A stretch of DNA of 64,000 bases from Sanghuangporus weigelae (lineage: Eukaryota > Basidiomycota > Agaricomycetes > Hymenochaetales > Hymenochaetaceae): the NCBI GenBank assembly GCA_033182465.1, contig CP137329.1, positions 558,001 to 622,000 on the forward strand, written 5' to 3'. Positions within the stretch are counted from its first letter, which is position 1. Each line of letters starts with the position of its first letter. The notes under the pieces were generated by a model that ran no database searches, was not told the DNA's origin, and saw only the letters and a list, made by a program, of their open reading frames with translations. Made by a program: the position numbers and the translations under genes. Shown piece after piece: positions 51,685 to 63,950 of this stretch.

Positions 51685-53000
51685 GTTGATGCATCAGTAG
51701 ATGCCACCGCACGGCAAAATGCTTGACGCCACAGAAGGAAAAGGACTCGCTCAAATAGACCATATGTACATCATCGTAGCACGAGTCAAGCATGAGTTGG
51801 AATTTCATATAGATATATACATAGACACGGTAGATATGGACGCATATAGGTACATATGATCAAATGGCAGAAGATGGAGACAGAGATGGAGACCCGGAGC
51901 CAGCACGAATGCAGGAGCGCTGCATACAAGCGCTGCACGTCCAATTTCCGACCGGGACGCAAGAGAACTCCATTTGGATGACACGGATCTGTCTTCTTTT
52001 TCGAGATCGAGATGATTCCAATATTTTGGGGTTTTGGATTACGGAGAAAAACGGAGAGGAATGAATGCACAACAGATGCATCAGAATATAAAGCAGAACA
52101 TAGCGCTGGAAAATGAAACAGCAAGGCAGGATCGAGGGAGGATATGAACTATTATCGTTTGGGGACTGGGAAGCGGAAGGATGGAGTATCGCGATGGCAT
52201 ACAACGGAATGGACGAAAGCAGGAAAGCGAAGGGAAGTCCGAGAGCAGCGAAAGGGAATCATTGAACTGTATACAACCACAAATTATTTACGCAAAGTGT
52301 CCGTATCCTGAATAGCATTTAATCAAATCAAGAACGGAAAAGGTGCACACGAGGAAAACAAACAACAAAGCAACTGACACAAAGCGATCTTCAAAGCAGT
52401 CAACAAAGCCGAAAGATAAATAGCCAATCGACGAAAATGAAACAAAAGAATAAATAGGAAATGGCAAGATACTTCATGAGAACATGACAAACAAGCAAAA
52501 CACTTCTACACTACACTCGGATCATCAATAAATTCGAGAGGGAATAGAGCGAATTGCGGAATATGTAACATGGGAGTGGACGAATTACAAACCAGATAAA
52601 CTCCTATGCTACAGTAGCATAGGCATAGTAGAAACGAATGCGTCTGTGGCAATGCATATGTGTGAGTGTCGAGCGAGTTAAAACGAGAAGAACGAGTGGC
52701 TTTTTGCTAGTGAAAATGATAGCTAAATATAAGTGGAGGTTAGCATAGGTTTAGGATACAAGTGCGGGCTCGTGCACATGGACGTCGGGAGCGGGATTCT
52801 GTCATCTTCCCGACCACCTAGTACACCAGGTGCTCGGATCTAAGTGCAAGAGCCATTGCAATCCCTGTCCCTGTCCAGGAGCGCGCATATGTCCAGTCCA
52901 ATTAACCAGCGATCAGCCATACACCACCATTCAGAGCAACCTACTTAACACCGATCAATCCATCCACAGCTCGCAGCGGACGCTTTGTCCTAGTCGGGAC

Positions 53001-55786
53001 TCAACGACCACCATACACCCCACCCGCATGGACGGATGGCCACAGGTAGTTCGGATCGTGATTCTGACTCTGGCTCTGGCTTTGGCTCTGGTTCTGATTC
53101 TGGTGATGCGCATGAGCGTGCGACGGAGCATGCTGCTGCGGGCCAGATTGGTGGTAGCTCCGTTCCTCTGGATATACACGGAACGGCCCAGAAATGCTGG
53201 GACTTATGGGTGGGTAGGGCGAGTGAGGAGATGGTAGTGTCGTGGCATTCTGTTGTTGGTGGTGCTGATGAGGGTGCGGTTGAGTCTGAGTTTGCTGCTG
53301 AGGAGCCAGTGGCTGGTGAAGAGCGTGCGCGTTCTGAGCGGGAGAAGGCGCCGGAGCGTTAGAATGCTGTGAATAATGACCCTGCGGCTGATGCTGCTGC
53401 TGGTGTTGGTGAGATACTGGGCTAGTAAGAGGACGCTGCGTCGCCGGGGATTGCTGGTGCTGCTGATAGTTGTGCTGAGGTCCGTGTGGAGACGTAATTT
53501 GAGAATGATGATGCTCTTGGTGTTGTGGAATTGCAGTCGAAGGGCTTGCAGCTGTCGTACTTATTGGAGATATAGAATGCTAACGAAAGGTAACAAAACA
53601 CGTTGATACGACACTGCATAAGATAAAATACCTAAAAATAAGAATAACGACGTACAATAGACTCGTGTTGTTGGTGTCTCCCAGAGGTATGCCTAGGTAT
53701 CTGGGTGTAAGTATATGCACTTTCCGCTCCAACAGAACCATACATATTAGTATTCGCTGCCAAACCTGACTCGGAATCCTCTTCCCTCTTCAGCGACATT
53801 CCGCTCCCAGCACCCGTCAGTCCCAGTCCGATCCCGCCACCAGCCAGACTGCCAATCCTACTTCTGTCCGCATTCGAAGAGCTATCCATACCGTCCGTCC
53901 GCGCGCCAGCCGATGAACCGTTTGTTTGGTACACGAAACCTCGAGTGAGGTTGGGCATCGCTGCTCCAGGGAACCGCGGAATGGGAGGAGGAAGCTGCAA
54001 CCCATGTACTGGGGCATTGTTATTTCCATGGGAGGGGACGCTAGACACACCACCGGCCACGCCCCAATGCGGGACAGGCGGCGGCATAGGTGTCATCTGT
54101 GGCTGCGAGTGCGTATGCGCATGCGCCTGAGATTGCGGTTGTTGTGAATGGTGTTGTTGTTGCTGATGCTGGTGCAACGGCGATGGAAGTGACTGCTGGG
54201 ACTGATTAGAGCCAAGCAGAGGATAAGCCGACATAGACGTTGAATGGTTATTGGCGTGGGCGTTGTTGAGATGTACTGGAGGCCCTGGTTGGGATTGTGG
54301 GACAGGAGGGAGCGTCAGCGGCGGTGGGCGGCCACCTGCACTCGCGCTGTTGAGACCACTCATCGGAAAGTTCGTGTGAACAGGCGTGTTGAAGGCATCG
54401 GATTTTCCACTTAGCGGAGACGTCATCTTCGGAGCCTACAAATCAGAAAAGCAAAATCAGTTTCTTGCCGACGCGCAAAAAGCAAAAAGCGAACTCCATA
54501 CCGAATAGCCCACATTTCCTCCGCTTCCTGCAGTAAACTCAAGATTGTCGTCTGGCTCTCTCTCGGGTCCTGAACCGCTGTCGCTAGTCGAGCGCGAATG
54601 GGAGTTATGTCTTGGTCGCTTTATGCCGACAAGCTTCCCAGCCGGATCGATCCTGTAGGTACCTGGGCTTAATGAGGCCGGTCCGGTTGGCGTCGTCGAT
54701 GCAGATGACAGAGAAGGAAAGCTTGAGTTCAGCGAAGGAAGTGCTCCGCCTGGTCCTGAGCTCGAGTTCGAGTGCACGGAGGACGGACCGGAAGACGAAG
54801 CAGACGCAGAGGGTGGAAGCGAAGAGGGTAGCGGCGCCGGTGGAAGCTGTACGGTTGGCGCGTGCTGCGCAAACAGATTACGAAGATTTTCAGCGTGCGC
54901 ACGGAGTACTTGACATTCAAGCTCGAGAGCACGAAGACGCGCTACCAGGTTGGTTCCATCAAGTCCTGCTGACCCTTGCCCTGCTGCTGCGGCTGAGGGC
55001 GGGCCGAGGTTTATTACTGTATTACCCAATGCGTTGGCAGGAGCGCTAGGCGAATTTCCAAATGATGAGTGAGGTTGGTCATTCGGGTTTGCATTCGCGT
55101 TCCCATTGATGCCGATACTAGGGGCGGCGCCAAGCGCGTAGGGTGAAGGCGAGAGCGCTGCTTGGAGGCGTGCAACTGTTTCTTCGAGCTAGGAAAAAAA
55201 AGAAGAAAAAGTCAGCATGAGAGCTCATGCTTCATCAATGCGATTGGGTTTGGATTGAGGTGTTAGGGAAGATTAAGGGGAAGGGCGTGTATTTGATACT
55301 TGAAAGTCACAAGAAAAAAAGGCAGCATGATGACAGACAGGCGAGGAAATAGCGAGGCAGGATACTGTATCACGATAGGCCCAACGTCAGGTCCAACATA
55401 GGGAGATCGAAAAGCGGATGCAGAAGCAAAAATTAGGCGAGGGGCGCAAGGTGGCTCGACGATCGGGACGATAACGGAAAAGAACACACAGTGATGAAAT
55501 GTCAAACGGGAGAGAGAAAGTAGCTAGAAAAGAGGAAGAACAGGCAACTCACCTGCGAAATATAGGCCTTGCGCTTAGCGCGATGACGAGCCTGAGCGCG
55601 AGCATTCCTGCTACGTTCTTGAAGCGGAGGGTGGACCCTGCCGTTTGTATGGTTGGTGCTCACGGCATTTTGATTTGGATGATTGGCAGCGCCGGAGTCC
55701 GAACTGGTCGGAATACCGCCTGCGCTGCCTTGCGAGCCAGTAGGCGGCGGCAGTGGGCCACCAGTCTGATGGATGGGCGCGACCAT
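53001..55786 (-). CDS. bZIP transcription factor with Gln/His/Ser-rich C-terminus
   Basis: Exons 55553-55786, 54502-55188, 53656-54435 and 53001-53579, all joined in phase 0, give 759 residues. The basic region ERSRNARAQARHRAKRKAYI (about residues 54-73) has the invariant Asn and Arg in register (N-x7-R), and a leucine zipper begins LEETVARLQAAL across the 364-bp first intron. A second helix (LVARLRALELECQVLRAHAE NLRNLF) lies further on. The rest is disordered: PSSLPPSASASSSGPSS, HQHQQQQHHSQQPQSQAHAH and a tail with repeated Ser-Gln. The last exon (193 codons) has no Met, so it is easy to miss as an ORF. Start is the first ATG after a TATA box; about 480 bp of leader between them has no ATG. 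Target genes are unknown. Confidence 0.84.
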
Positions 55787-56268
55787 CACAGCTGCACTAG
55801 CTGCTGGTTGCCAGTTGCCAAATGCCAGGAGCGAGGCGCCGGCGGGCGGGAAGTCAATCGGGCAGAGGGGCGTTGATGAGAAGACCTTGGTGTACAGAGA
55901 TAGACAGGAAGATGATTGACGACAAGCCAGAGATAGCGCGTGAAATTTCCGAGGGAGAGGGCGCGGGACGCGGAACACGGGTCACAAGGATATTCGCGTA
56001 TAACGAATTAGCAATGGAAGTTGAGTGCACAAGCTGCTACGACGGCCGGGATGAGTATTTGTTTTTAGATATAATCGTACGCGAAGCAAAGCTATTGGAT
56101 GATGGGCGAGGATCTGCTTGAAACAAGCAGACCGACGGACGGGACCTCGCTTGGCGGCGGGGAGGGAGCTGCGATGCGAGGAGACAGAGATGTGCTGGGA
56201 GTGCCGTAAAGAAGAGCGGGGGTGGTCGTAAGCGCAAGCGTAAGATGGGAACGGAGGGGTCGAGGGAA

Positions 56269-56288
56269 TTTATAGTTTGGTATATAAG
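56269..56288 (-). promoter_or_regulatory. TATA boxes of the bZIP gene
   Basis: On the minus strand a TATATA (56281-56286) is followed by TATAAA (56269-56274), about 485 bp before the first ATG. No ATG occurs on that strand between them and the start codon at 55786. Confidence 0.6.
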
Positions 56289-59200
56289 GGCCCGGCTGAG
56301 TATCGGTGCAGTAATCGCCAATGCACTGGATCCCAGCCGAACGAGGGCAAAAGTTCCTGTGTATAGTCTGCGGACCTTGTATGTGTCTAAATGAATCCAA
56401 ATCTGTGCATGCAAATTTGCTTCCGCACGTCCTTACGCTTTTCGCCTTGCCCTTGGGTTGCGTTGCTATCGGATTTCAGTTATCCTGCTGCAGACCTTTT
56501 CTGCGCTTGGATGACTCCGGGTGGCTCGAGCCCAAGCTATCCGCCACCGCTGAGAAGCGCAGATAGCGGATATCAATTACTGTCTGTTTGGTGAGTCAGC
56601 GTGAGTCAAGTCGCGGACAAAGCCAGACCAGACCAGTGGACCGAAAGGGGTCTTTCTTTGATCGGCGATCAACTCAGGCCTGACGGTCAATTTTTTATGC
56701 ATTCATCCCATCTACTCGGAATCAAGGTTTGTTTCCCTTTGTCAAATTCCGGTAACGTAGCCCCTTTACGTACTCTCATGGATCGCCATCAAGAAACAAT
56801 TTTGCTTCCGTAACGCTCAGCCGTAATTGTCCAGTACAACATTGTGCCTGGCCTTTCAGATCGAGGTCAAAAACGACAATATAATGTGCAAAAAAACATG
56901 AATAATTATGCGATGTCACTTTCCAACATGACGATGTGCCTTCATGGATGCAGGTCTCATCTCCGATTCTTCGTCTCGAAAGAATCGGACAGACCAGGCT
57001 GAGATTCTCTTGACGTAAGAATGGCTAGAGACGAGACCGCAGAGACTTGGATGGAAGAAATTGAGTCGGTGATGCCCCTAAACTTGGCCGCCGATGGATG
57101 CCGTAGAGAGAGAGAATTTGCTTCTCACGTGTAGACACAGAGCTTCCCGCGTTGAGTGCTAGAAACACGTGCTCTCCCAGGCTCACTTGGCGAGCTTCTC
57201 CACAAAATCTCATTCTCCAACCTCTCCGTCTCCTTCTTGGCCTTCTCTTCTCTCATTCCCGATCCAAATCGTGATCTCATCCATTTATCTCATGATCGCG
57301 GTCCGTTTTGACTGTAGCATCTCCCACCGCTTCTGGCAATTATTCCACTCCATAAGTATGCGACTTCTCTTATAGAGCGTTAATTTCATGCGTGTTATCC
57401 CCATGCTTGAAACTCGCATCCGCTTAAAGAACTTGTCTCCAAGATGCGGGCGGACAACTCATGAGTATACGTCTGTACATAACCTCCGTTCCCCGATCCA
57501 CCCCGAAAACAAGCCTGTACTTGGTCAAGGCTTCCAGGGACTATAAGGTTGCCTGGTGCTCCAACATCACGTCGTTCTTTGATTATTAGATCCAATGGAC
57601 AACAACCTCCATCAGTTCATACAGTCCACGGATTCACGAGACCATGCCAACCACCAAGCAATTTCCGTGGACTTGACGGCATAACGTGCATCACCATCAG
57701 GTTCACCGACATATCCGAGATAACTGTCGCATCGGAGAACTGTCAGGATTGATCCAGAGTATCCTTCGTGTCGTATCTCCTCTTTTGGTCAGCGCCGAGC
57801 AAAATACACGTATTTATGAAGCGGGATAACGGAGTTGCCTGACTAATTTACTCACTCGCTCAACAAGCGAGAGTGACTTGACGCGCTTTCAGAATAGGAG
57901 TCCTTGGATTCTAGCAGCAAAGAAGGCGTCTGTTGGTACTTTGAGGGTGCTTGTTTCCTGCTGATCCTCTCATCTTAACTTTCTAGGTTAGGCTTTCGTC
58001 TAATCGAAGTTCAAAAAACATTATGATCTAACGAAGAATTCCTCCCGCATGGTATGACCTTCCCGCAATTCTTGCAGTCACACACAGCTCATACAGTTCA
58101 CCATCACCACTATAAACGGAGGTAAAAACAGGGCATGTTTCGTTTTTTTCTCTTCTTTTCCCTCCCCGGTCCGTCACGCCACCGTTTTTACATTAATTTT
58201 ACGCAAGTTCTACATTCTAATATGGCCGTTGACGACGATCGTTCCTGTAACCTTACGGGTATCGACCCACATATGGCATGGATGATCAGCTCCCACAAGA
58301 TTCTCGACGGTGTCCCCGTTTCTCGGTGGCAGATAGGAAGAAGCTCCTCTGTTGCTCCTGCCGCTCATGATGTTTCTTGCTTCTGGAGCACATGCAAAAG
58401 CAACTTGCGGTCCGGAGTTATTCCTAGCGTTGGGTTGCTTTGAATCGAAAGGAATCGCTTCGCCTCCGCCCTACTCCAACCCCCACTCGTGTTTACACCA
58501 ATTGTGATGAACTTTTCGGAGCGCGGATCACATACGTAGGAGCCGTTTGGACGACCAATCGTGTCGTGGCTTTATCGAGGTCGTCTGACGGAGCTGCCTG
58601 CGAGGTTCTCCCGCTCTTTTCACCTTCTGTTTTACGAGATTGCTCGTCCGGATCGCACGGCACTGTGGTTGCGGCATTATACACATACTTCGGTATCTTC
58701 TTCCTGCTGCTCCTGAATGATTGCCGTCTGGCAAATTCTATGAATAGGATTGATGTGTGATTTGTTTCGAGGATTGCATTGTTCAAGGCCCCGACGCTCG
58801 TTCCCTTTCCCTGCGGATGGTCATCCAGGACTCCTTGGAGTTTCGAGCATATTCTCTAGAGAGCGAGAAATGCTAGTTCTGAGCGTGTTTCACCAGTCGA
58901 CTCAGTCCAAGCAAACTACGATAATAATACTTTTGAGGGCAGTGAGTGCCGTCTTTGAAAGATTGCTACGTATTTCTCGAATAGTGCATTAACCTCTGAG
59001 TCCTTTTTTGGTCCTCTCGTTCGCACAGAAAAGAAGCTGACAACAGGACCAATGGACGCGCTAAAATCAATGGGATAGGGACTTCGAAAATGTCACCGCC
59101 CAGAGTCTTGCGCATCAATCTGGGTGCGTCATGGACGGGAGAATACTGACGAAGTAATTCTTGCTCATTTGCAAACAAACAATTGATTATAATCGGCCTT

Positions 59201-59844
59201 ATGTCCGATTATGTCAGATTGTGGTTATATCAGGTGTGATCGACAACTTGCCATAAATGGTGACTATTTATACTACTTAGTACGTACTCCGATGCAGGTG
59301 ACCGTGCTTTACTGCCTTCATCCCACAATGTCTTTTGAAACACAACATGAGTACGTTGTCTTCGTCCCAGGAAGCTATAGCGGTGCTTTTGTGGTAGATG
59401 TGCCAGAGAATTCGAGGTTGCAGAGCTTGGTAGAAAAGGCCTGTGAACCGATGTATAGCTCAGGTCTCAGAAATGAGAGTGTAATTGCCTACAAGGTCAT
59501 TGTCGTGGTTTTACTTCAGATTGAGCTGCTCTGAACTGCATTTACAGTGTGGTGTAGTAACTGTTCATACAAACGAGATGCTTCTGAGGCGTATCTCAAC
59601 GTGGCTTTGCGGATAAGACACCAACTGGAAAATCACCGCATGTTGGGCCTATCTGTTAGGGGGGTACATAGAGGAATACAGACGAACTATTTTGCCCTGT
59701 GACATCCTGTTGTAGTTAGTAAGCATCGATCCAAGCAAAGCAAGACGAACACTCACTATGTCTATCTGTGTGAAGCATATTGCATATGAGCTGGTGTAAT
59801 CAATATAAAGGTGTAAATACAACAGCTATAATAATCTATGTAGT
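56289..59844. other. Gene-poor interval, about 3.6 kb
   Basis: No recognisable protein. Two overlapping plus-strand ORFs (58135-58443, 102 codons, 19 bp after a TATAAA at 58111-58116; and 58440-58760, 106 codons) lack any known pattern and are not called as genes. The remainder holds only short ORFs. Confidence 0.45.
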
Positions 59845-60762
59845 AAAAGGATCCACTCAAAATCTCGCATCAGGATCAACGTGATCAACAGATCTACACA
59901 ATCAGCTCTCCAAACGCGACCAGTAACCAAGCCAGCTATCACGGGCACAAGCGATCGAGCGGCCTAGGCAACAGTAACCCGTTACCACCCGAGCGCTAGA
60001 AGCACCAAAGTGGATACGTAATCCCGCTAACAGCTAACACCGCAGACTGCCTATTACCGCAGACTACCACTCTAATGCTGCCGACCAAGCAACCAGAGCG
60101 ACCTCGATCAAAAGAAGCAATCAAACTTCTTAGAAGTCCAGAAGCACAACTACTAAAGCCTAAATGCTAAAAGGCTAAAGGCTAATAAGGTTTATAGAGA
60201 CATCACTGGCATTTCAGCACTGTCAAGTCTGTGCACGAGTTTACATGGTCCTTTATGAAGTATACTACATAGTATGCACGGCAACAGTGGGTACACATAA
60301 CTGAAAGGATCCGCTCAAAAACTCGCATCAGGATCGACGCGATCAACAGATCTACACGATCAGCTTCCCAAACGCAACCGGTAACCAAGCCAGCTATCAC
60401 GGGCCTAAGCGATTGGGCGGCCTAGGCAACAGTAGCCCGCTACCACCCGCGCGCTAGAAGCACCGAAGCAGATACGTAATCCCGCTAACAGCTAACACCG
60501 CCGACCGCCTATTACCGCGGACTACCACTCTAACGCCGCCGACCAAGCAACCAGAGCAACCTCGATCAAAAGAAGCGATCAAACTTCTTAGAAGTCCAGA
60601 AGCACAACTACTAAAGCCTAAACACTAAAAGGCTAAAGGCTAATAAGGTTTATGGAGACCTCACTGGCATTTCAGTACTGTTAAGTCTGTGCACGAGTTT
60701 ACATGGTCCTTTATGAAGTATACTACATAGTATGCACGGCAACAGTTGGTACGCGTGACTGT
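59845..60762. repeat. 459-bp tandem direct duplication
   Basis: Copy 1 is 59845-60303 and copy 2 is 60304-60762, head to tail. Both begin AAAGGATCC, share long identical blocks (for example ATCAACAGATCTACAC and AACTTCTTAGAAGTCCAG) and end ATGCACGGCAACAGT plus 15 bp. The many mismatches between copies are nearly all transitions. Coding capacity is not evident. It abuts the next repeat and is probably a remnant of a mobile element of unknown type. Confidence 0.85.
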
Positions 60763-61181
60763 CACATCAAAACCGAGCGACACCTTCAAAATACAATGCA
60801 TTCCAATCCACTAAACCCAATAGTACCCAAGAAACGAGAGGAACTCACGATCACAACTCAGACCCCTCAAGCTGCGAACCCGATAACTTGGAGAATGATT
60901 GGATGGTATAGACCGGAGTTGCACACACCATGTCCAGCATCTACGATACAGGCAAACCTTTATTTACCAAGAGATGCGAACCTGGAGACCAAGCAACTAC
61001 AACTCCTTATACAATGAAGGATATGGCATTACATTCAAGACATACGATATGAAGGCAAAGCATGGCTAGTCACCAGAACCCAGCAGAACCCGCCAGCAGA
61101 GCTTATGCAGTTCATAATATGCCTTGGACCATACTTTACACCGACCCGACACCTTAACACGGACGTGCGAGTTATGCTTAC
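60763..61181. repeat. About 420-bp dispersed repeat, copy 1
   Basis: Matches 61822-62240 at a constant offset of 1059 bp. The shared sequence includes ATACAATGCATTCCAATCCA and AACCCAGCAGAACCCGCCAG. Sequence after 61181 continues as an open stretch with protein-like composition (LMQFIICLGPYFTPTRHL, then FAGPRDEFRRITYRAAYIAP) to about 61293, so the repeat looks like part of a decayed protein-coding mobile element that I cannot classify. Confidence 0.8.
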
Positions 61182-61293
61182 CTTTGCTGGACCTCGAGAT
61201 GAATTCCGAAGAATCACATACCGAGCAGCCTACATCGCTCCAAGAGCAAAGATGCCACTCAATGACGGCAATGACATCGTTATGGAGTACTGA

Positions 61294-61821
61294 CAGTGGA
61301 GCATTCCATATCGGAGCACCACCTCTATTGTCTCAGTCAGCAACTCCACAGAATACTGTCATAGTGGAGATGACCTTACAAAGATTGGAGCAAAGTGGAG
61401 CAAAGTGCAGCAGGATGACAAAGGGACAGATGTAATGGTGGAGAAAAGTGGAGTAAAGTGGAGACAAGATGAGTAAGAAATAGGATGGAAAATGGAATGT
61501 CTGAGAGCATAAATAGCTGTAGGATTAGGCCCTCATTTCCCCATCTTTCGATCCTCTTAACACACTGGTGTAAAGCTTGCCCTACAGCGAGCTATTACTG
61601 TGTGCTTTGTACTATCACGCCTCTTGGAAATCCCAATCTGCTTTACTATTACCTCGTATCTGAAAGCATCCATAACTCGGACCGCGACTAGGAAGGCTAG
61701 TAAGGGACCGCGTGGTACAGCCAGATGTGGGTAGATAAGGTCACCTCTGCACAATACATCGCTGCTTAGGCAAAAAGATCGAACCGGTGTAACCCCGGGC
61801 CTACTCCCTAACAATAACTGT
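61294..61821. other. Spacer between repeat copies, purine-rich motifs
   Basis: Contains a run of GTGGAGCAAA/GTGGAGTAAA-type decamers at about 61385-61465. No gene recognised. Confidence 0.5.
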
Positions 61822-62240
61822 TACATCGAAACTGAGCGACACCTTCAGGATACAATGCATTCCAATCCACCAAACCCAATAGTACCCAAGAAACGAGAGG
61901 AACTTACGATCACAACTCGAACCTCTCGAACTGCGAACCCAATAACCTGGAGAATGATTGGATAGTATAGACCAGAGTTGCACACACCATGTCCAGCATC
62001 CATGATACAGGCAAACCTTTATTTACCAAGAGATGCGAACCTGGAGACCAAGCAATTATAACTCCTTATACAATGAAGGATATGACATTACATTCGAGAC
62101 ATACAATATGAAGGCAAAGCATGGCTAGTCACCAGAACCCAGCAGAACCCGCCAGCAGAGCTTATGCAGTTCATAATATGCCTTGGACCATACTCTACAC
62201 CAACCCGACACCTTAACACCGATGTGCGAGTTACGCTTAC
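61822..62240. repeat. About 420-bp dispersed repeat, copy 2 (cut by the LTR)
   Basis: Second copy of 60763-61181, diverged almost only by transitions. It stops abruptly at 62240, exactly where the LTR (TGATAGGC...) begins, which marks the insertion point of the chromovirus. Confidence 0.85.
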
Positions 62241-62639
62241 TGATAGGCGGCGAGACTAACAGATGTCGATCTCGAGGCGGCCAACACAACAACAAACAAC
62301 AGGCTAAATGCGAGTTGCCGAGCTAGACACAAGCTATGTTGTAGTGAAGGTAAGTAGAATAGAAAGACAAAGAAACAAAAGAGTTAAACTAGCTACTTAT
62401 ATACACTTTGGACGTGGGAAAGGTCTACCCTATTAAGGAGTCACATGATGAAGGAGTGGAATGATTAGTGAGTGTCTTAGTCAGAAGGAACGGATTTAGT
62501 CATGGTGAATGAGTAAGGATGAATAAGCCATGACGGAGTGAACGGGATTAGTAAAAATGGATGAGTAATGTAAAAGAAGAATACTAAAATGAATGATGAC
62601 ATAATAAAAGAAAAGGAAAATGTTCAAGTCCTAACATCA
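62241..62639 (-). repeat. 3' LTR of the chromovirus
   Basis: 399 bp beginning TGAT and ending ATCA on either strand, the TG...CA ends expected of an LTR, and flanked on the inner side by a polypurine tract. The stop of the pol frame overlaps its inner edge. The partner LTR is not in the window. Confidence 0.82.
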
Positions 62640-63380
62640 CCCCCCCTTCAAGGTTGGGAGTCCCGACCAACCACAGTATCCTTCCGATGTCGTGAGCTTA
62701 TACATTGCGCGAAGACTTTGACGAGGTATTGACAACTTCCTTGAAGCACCAGGATGCTTTCGATAAAATTCTTTGACTGCTTCCTTAGCGTTATCTCCAA
62801 TGTCTGATTCTGGTTGCCATGTTGCTTCATCATACCCGACCCACTTGATGAGGAATTGAAGTTTCCCTCTGTGCAGATGTGAATCGAGTATTTCTTGTAC
62901 CTCATATTCTTCTTCGTCTTTGATAATAACGGGTGGTGGCGGCGGAGGTTTCCTTTGAGACTCGAATGACGGTTCGACGGCTGGTTTGAGTAAGACTTCA
63001 TTGAAGACGGGGTGTACTTGTCTCCATGTGCGAGGTAGTTTGAGTCTATATGCGCTCGCGCCCACCTTTTCGACGACTTCGAAAGGACCGAACCATTTAT
63101 CATCCATCTTCTTTGTTGGACGTATTGTCTTTATATTTCGTCCGTCGAGGAAGACCTTATTGCCAGCTCCATATTCCACCACCTTTCCTGCGTGATGATT
63201 GTAGAAGCGTTTCATGTCGTCATTGGCCTTGACCAGGTTTGTTTGAGCAAGTTTGTGTATGTCCTTGACATGTTTGGCGAACTCCTCTGCCAACAGATTT
63301 GCTGAAGACGTTCCGACATTCATGAACCCCATTGGATGGACTCCCGTATTGACGAAGAAAGGGGACAACTTTGTTGCCAA
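62637..63380 (-). mobile_element. Chromovirus pol C-terminus: integrase end and chromodomain
   Basis: Reads the conserved integrase C-terminal module (KWFGPFEVVEKVGASAYRLK, LPRTWRQVHPVFNEVLLKP) and then a chromodomain (EYEVQEILDSHLHRGKLQFL, IKWVGYDEATWQPESDI). Chromodomains of this class are known to steer integration toward heterochromatin. Fossil fragment; no host function implied. Confidence 0.9.
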
Positions 63381-63647
63381 ATGTTCGCGATTGTTGTATG
63401 CAAACTCTGCTAGTGCTAGCCAGTCTGCTCAGTCCGTCTGTCTATGGTTGACATACAAGCGTAGGAACTGTTCAAGCTCCTGATTGACACGCTCTGTCTG
63501 TCCGTCTGTTTGAGGATGATATGCTGTTGACGGGTTGCCTTTAATGTGGAGGAGTTTATACAGTTCTTTCATCATTTTCGCATCAAACTGTATGCCTCAG
63601 TCGTGGATGATCTTTCGAGGTAGTCCGTGTAAACAAAAAACATGATC

Positions 63648-63950
63648 TCAATAGATCTTTGCCATACCCTCCGCAGTTAGCTTCGTCGTCGTAGGGATTG
63701 CATGGATCTGTTTGCTAAAATGATCGACCACTACACATATAGCGTTGAACCCATTCAACTCTGGTAGCTCTCCGATCAGGTCGACAGTGACAATCTGCCA
63801 TGGCGCCTCCGGCACCTCGTTAGGGTGCAAAACCTTTGCTTTCGTTACTCTGAGAGCTTTTGTCCGCTGGCAACGATCACATCCGCGTACGTAATTTCTG
63901 ACGTCGACGTAGATGTTGGGCCACCAGAAGCTTCGGCTCACCATTGCCAC
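63648..63950 (-). mobile_element. Chromovirus integrase zinc-binding and core region
   Basis: Contains the integrase zinc-finger end (YVRGCDRCQRTKA) and the core start with the first catalytic Asp (WQIVTVDLIGELPE) and VVVDHFSKQIHAIP. Same orientation as the pieces downstream; the frame continues toward the window edge. Confidence 0.88.

Larger units (their letters stand above)
48833..53000. other. Gene-free interval, about 4.2 kb
   Basis: Between the 5' end of the unknown gene and the stop of the bZIP gene, both minus strand. It holds only short ORFs without pattern. Simple sequence includes TATG-type repeats at 50591-50629, GATGATGATGATG near 50826 and a 24-bp duplication at 51637-51684. 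It could contain an untranslated RNA or long UTRs; the sequence alone does not show which. Confidence 0.5.

Noticed and set aside
55787-55978. Extension of the bZIP frame upstream of 55786
   Set aside because: The frame is open but has no ATG; the first ATG after the TATA boxes is at 55786.
58135-58760. Two plus-strand ORFs after a TATAAA
   Set aside because: Neither has a recognisable pattern; they overlap by a few bases in different frames and the TATA box is only 19 bp from the first ATG.
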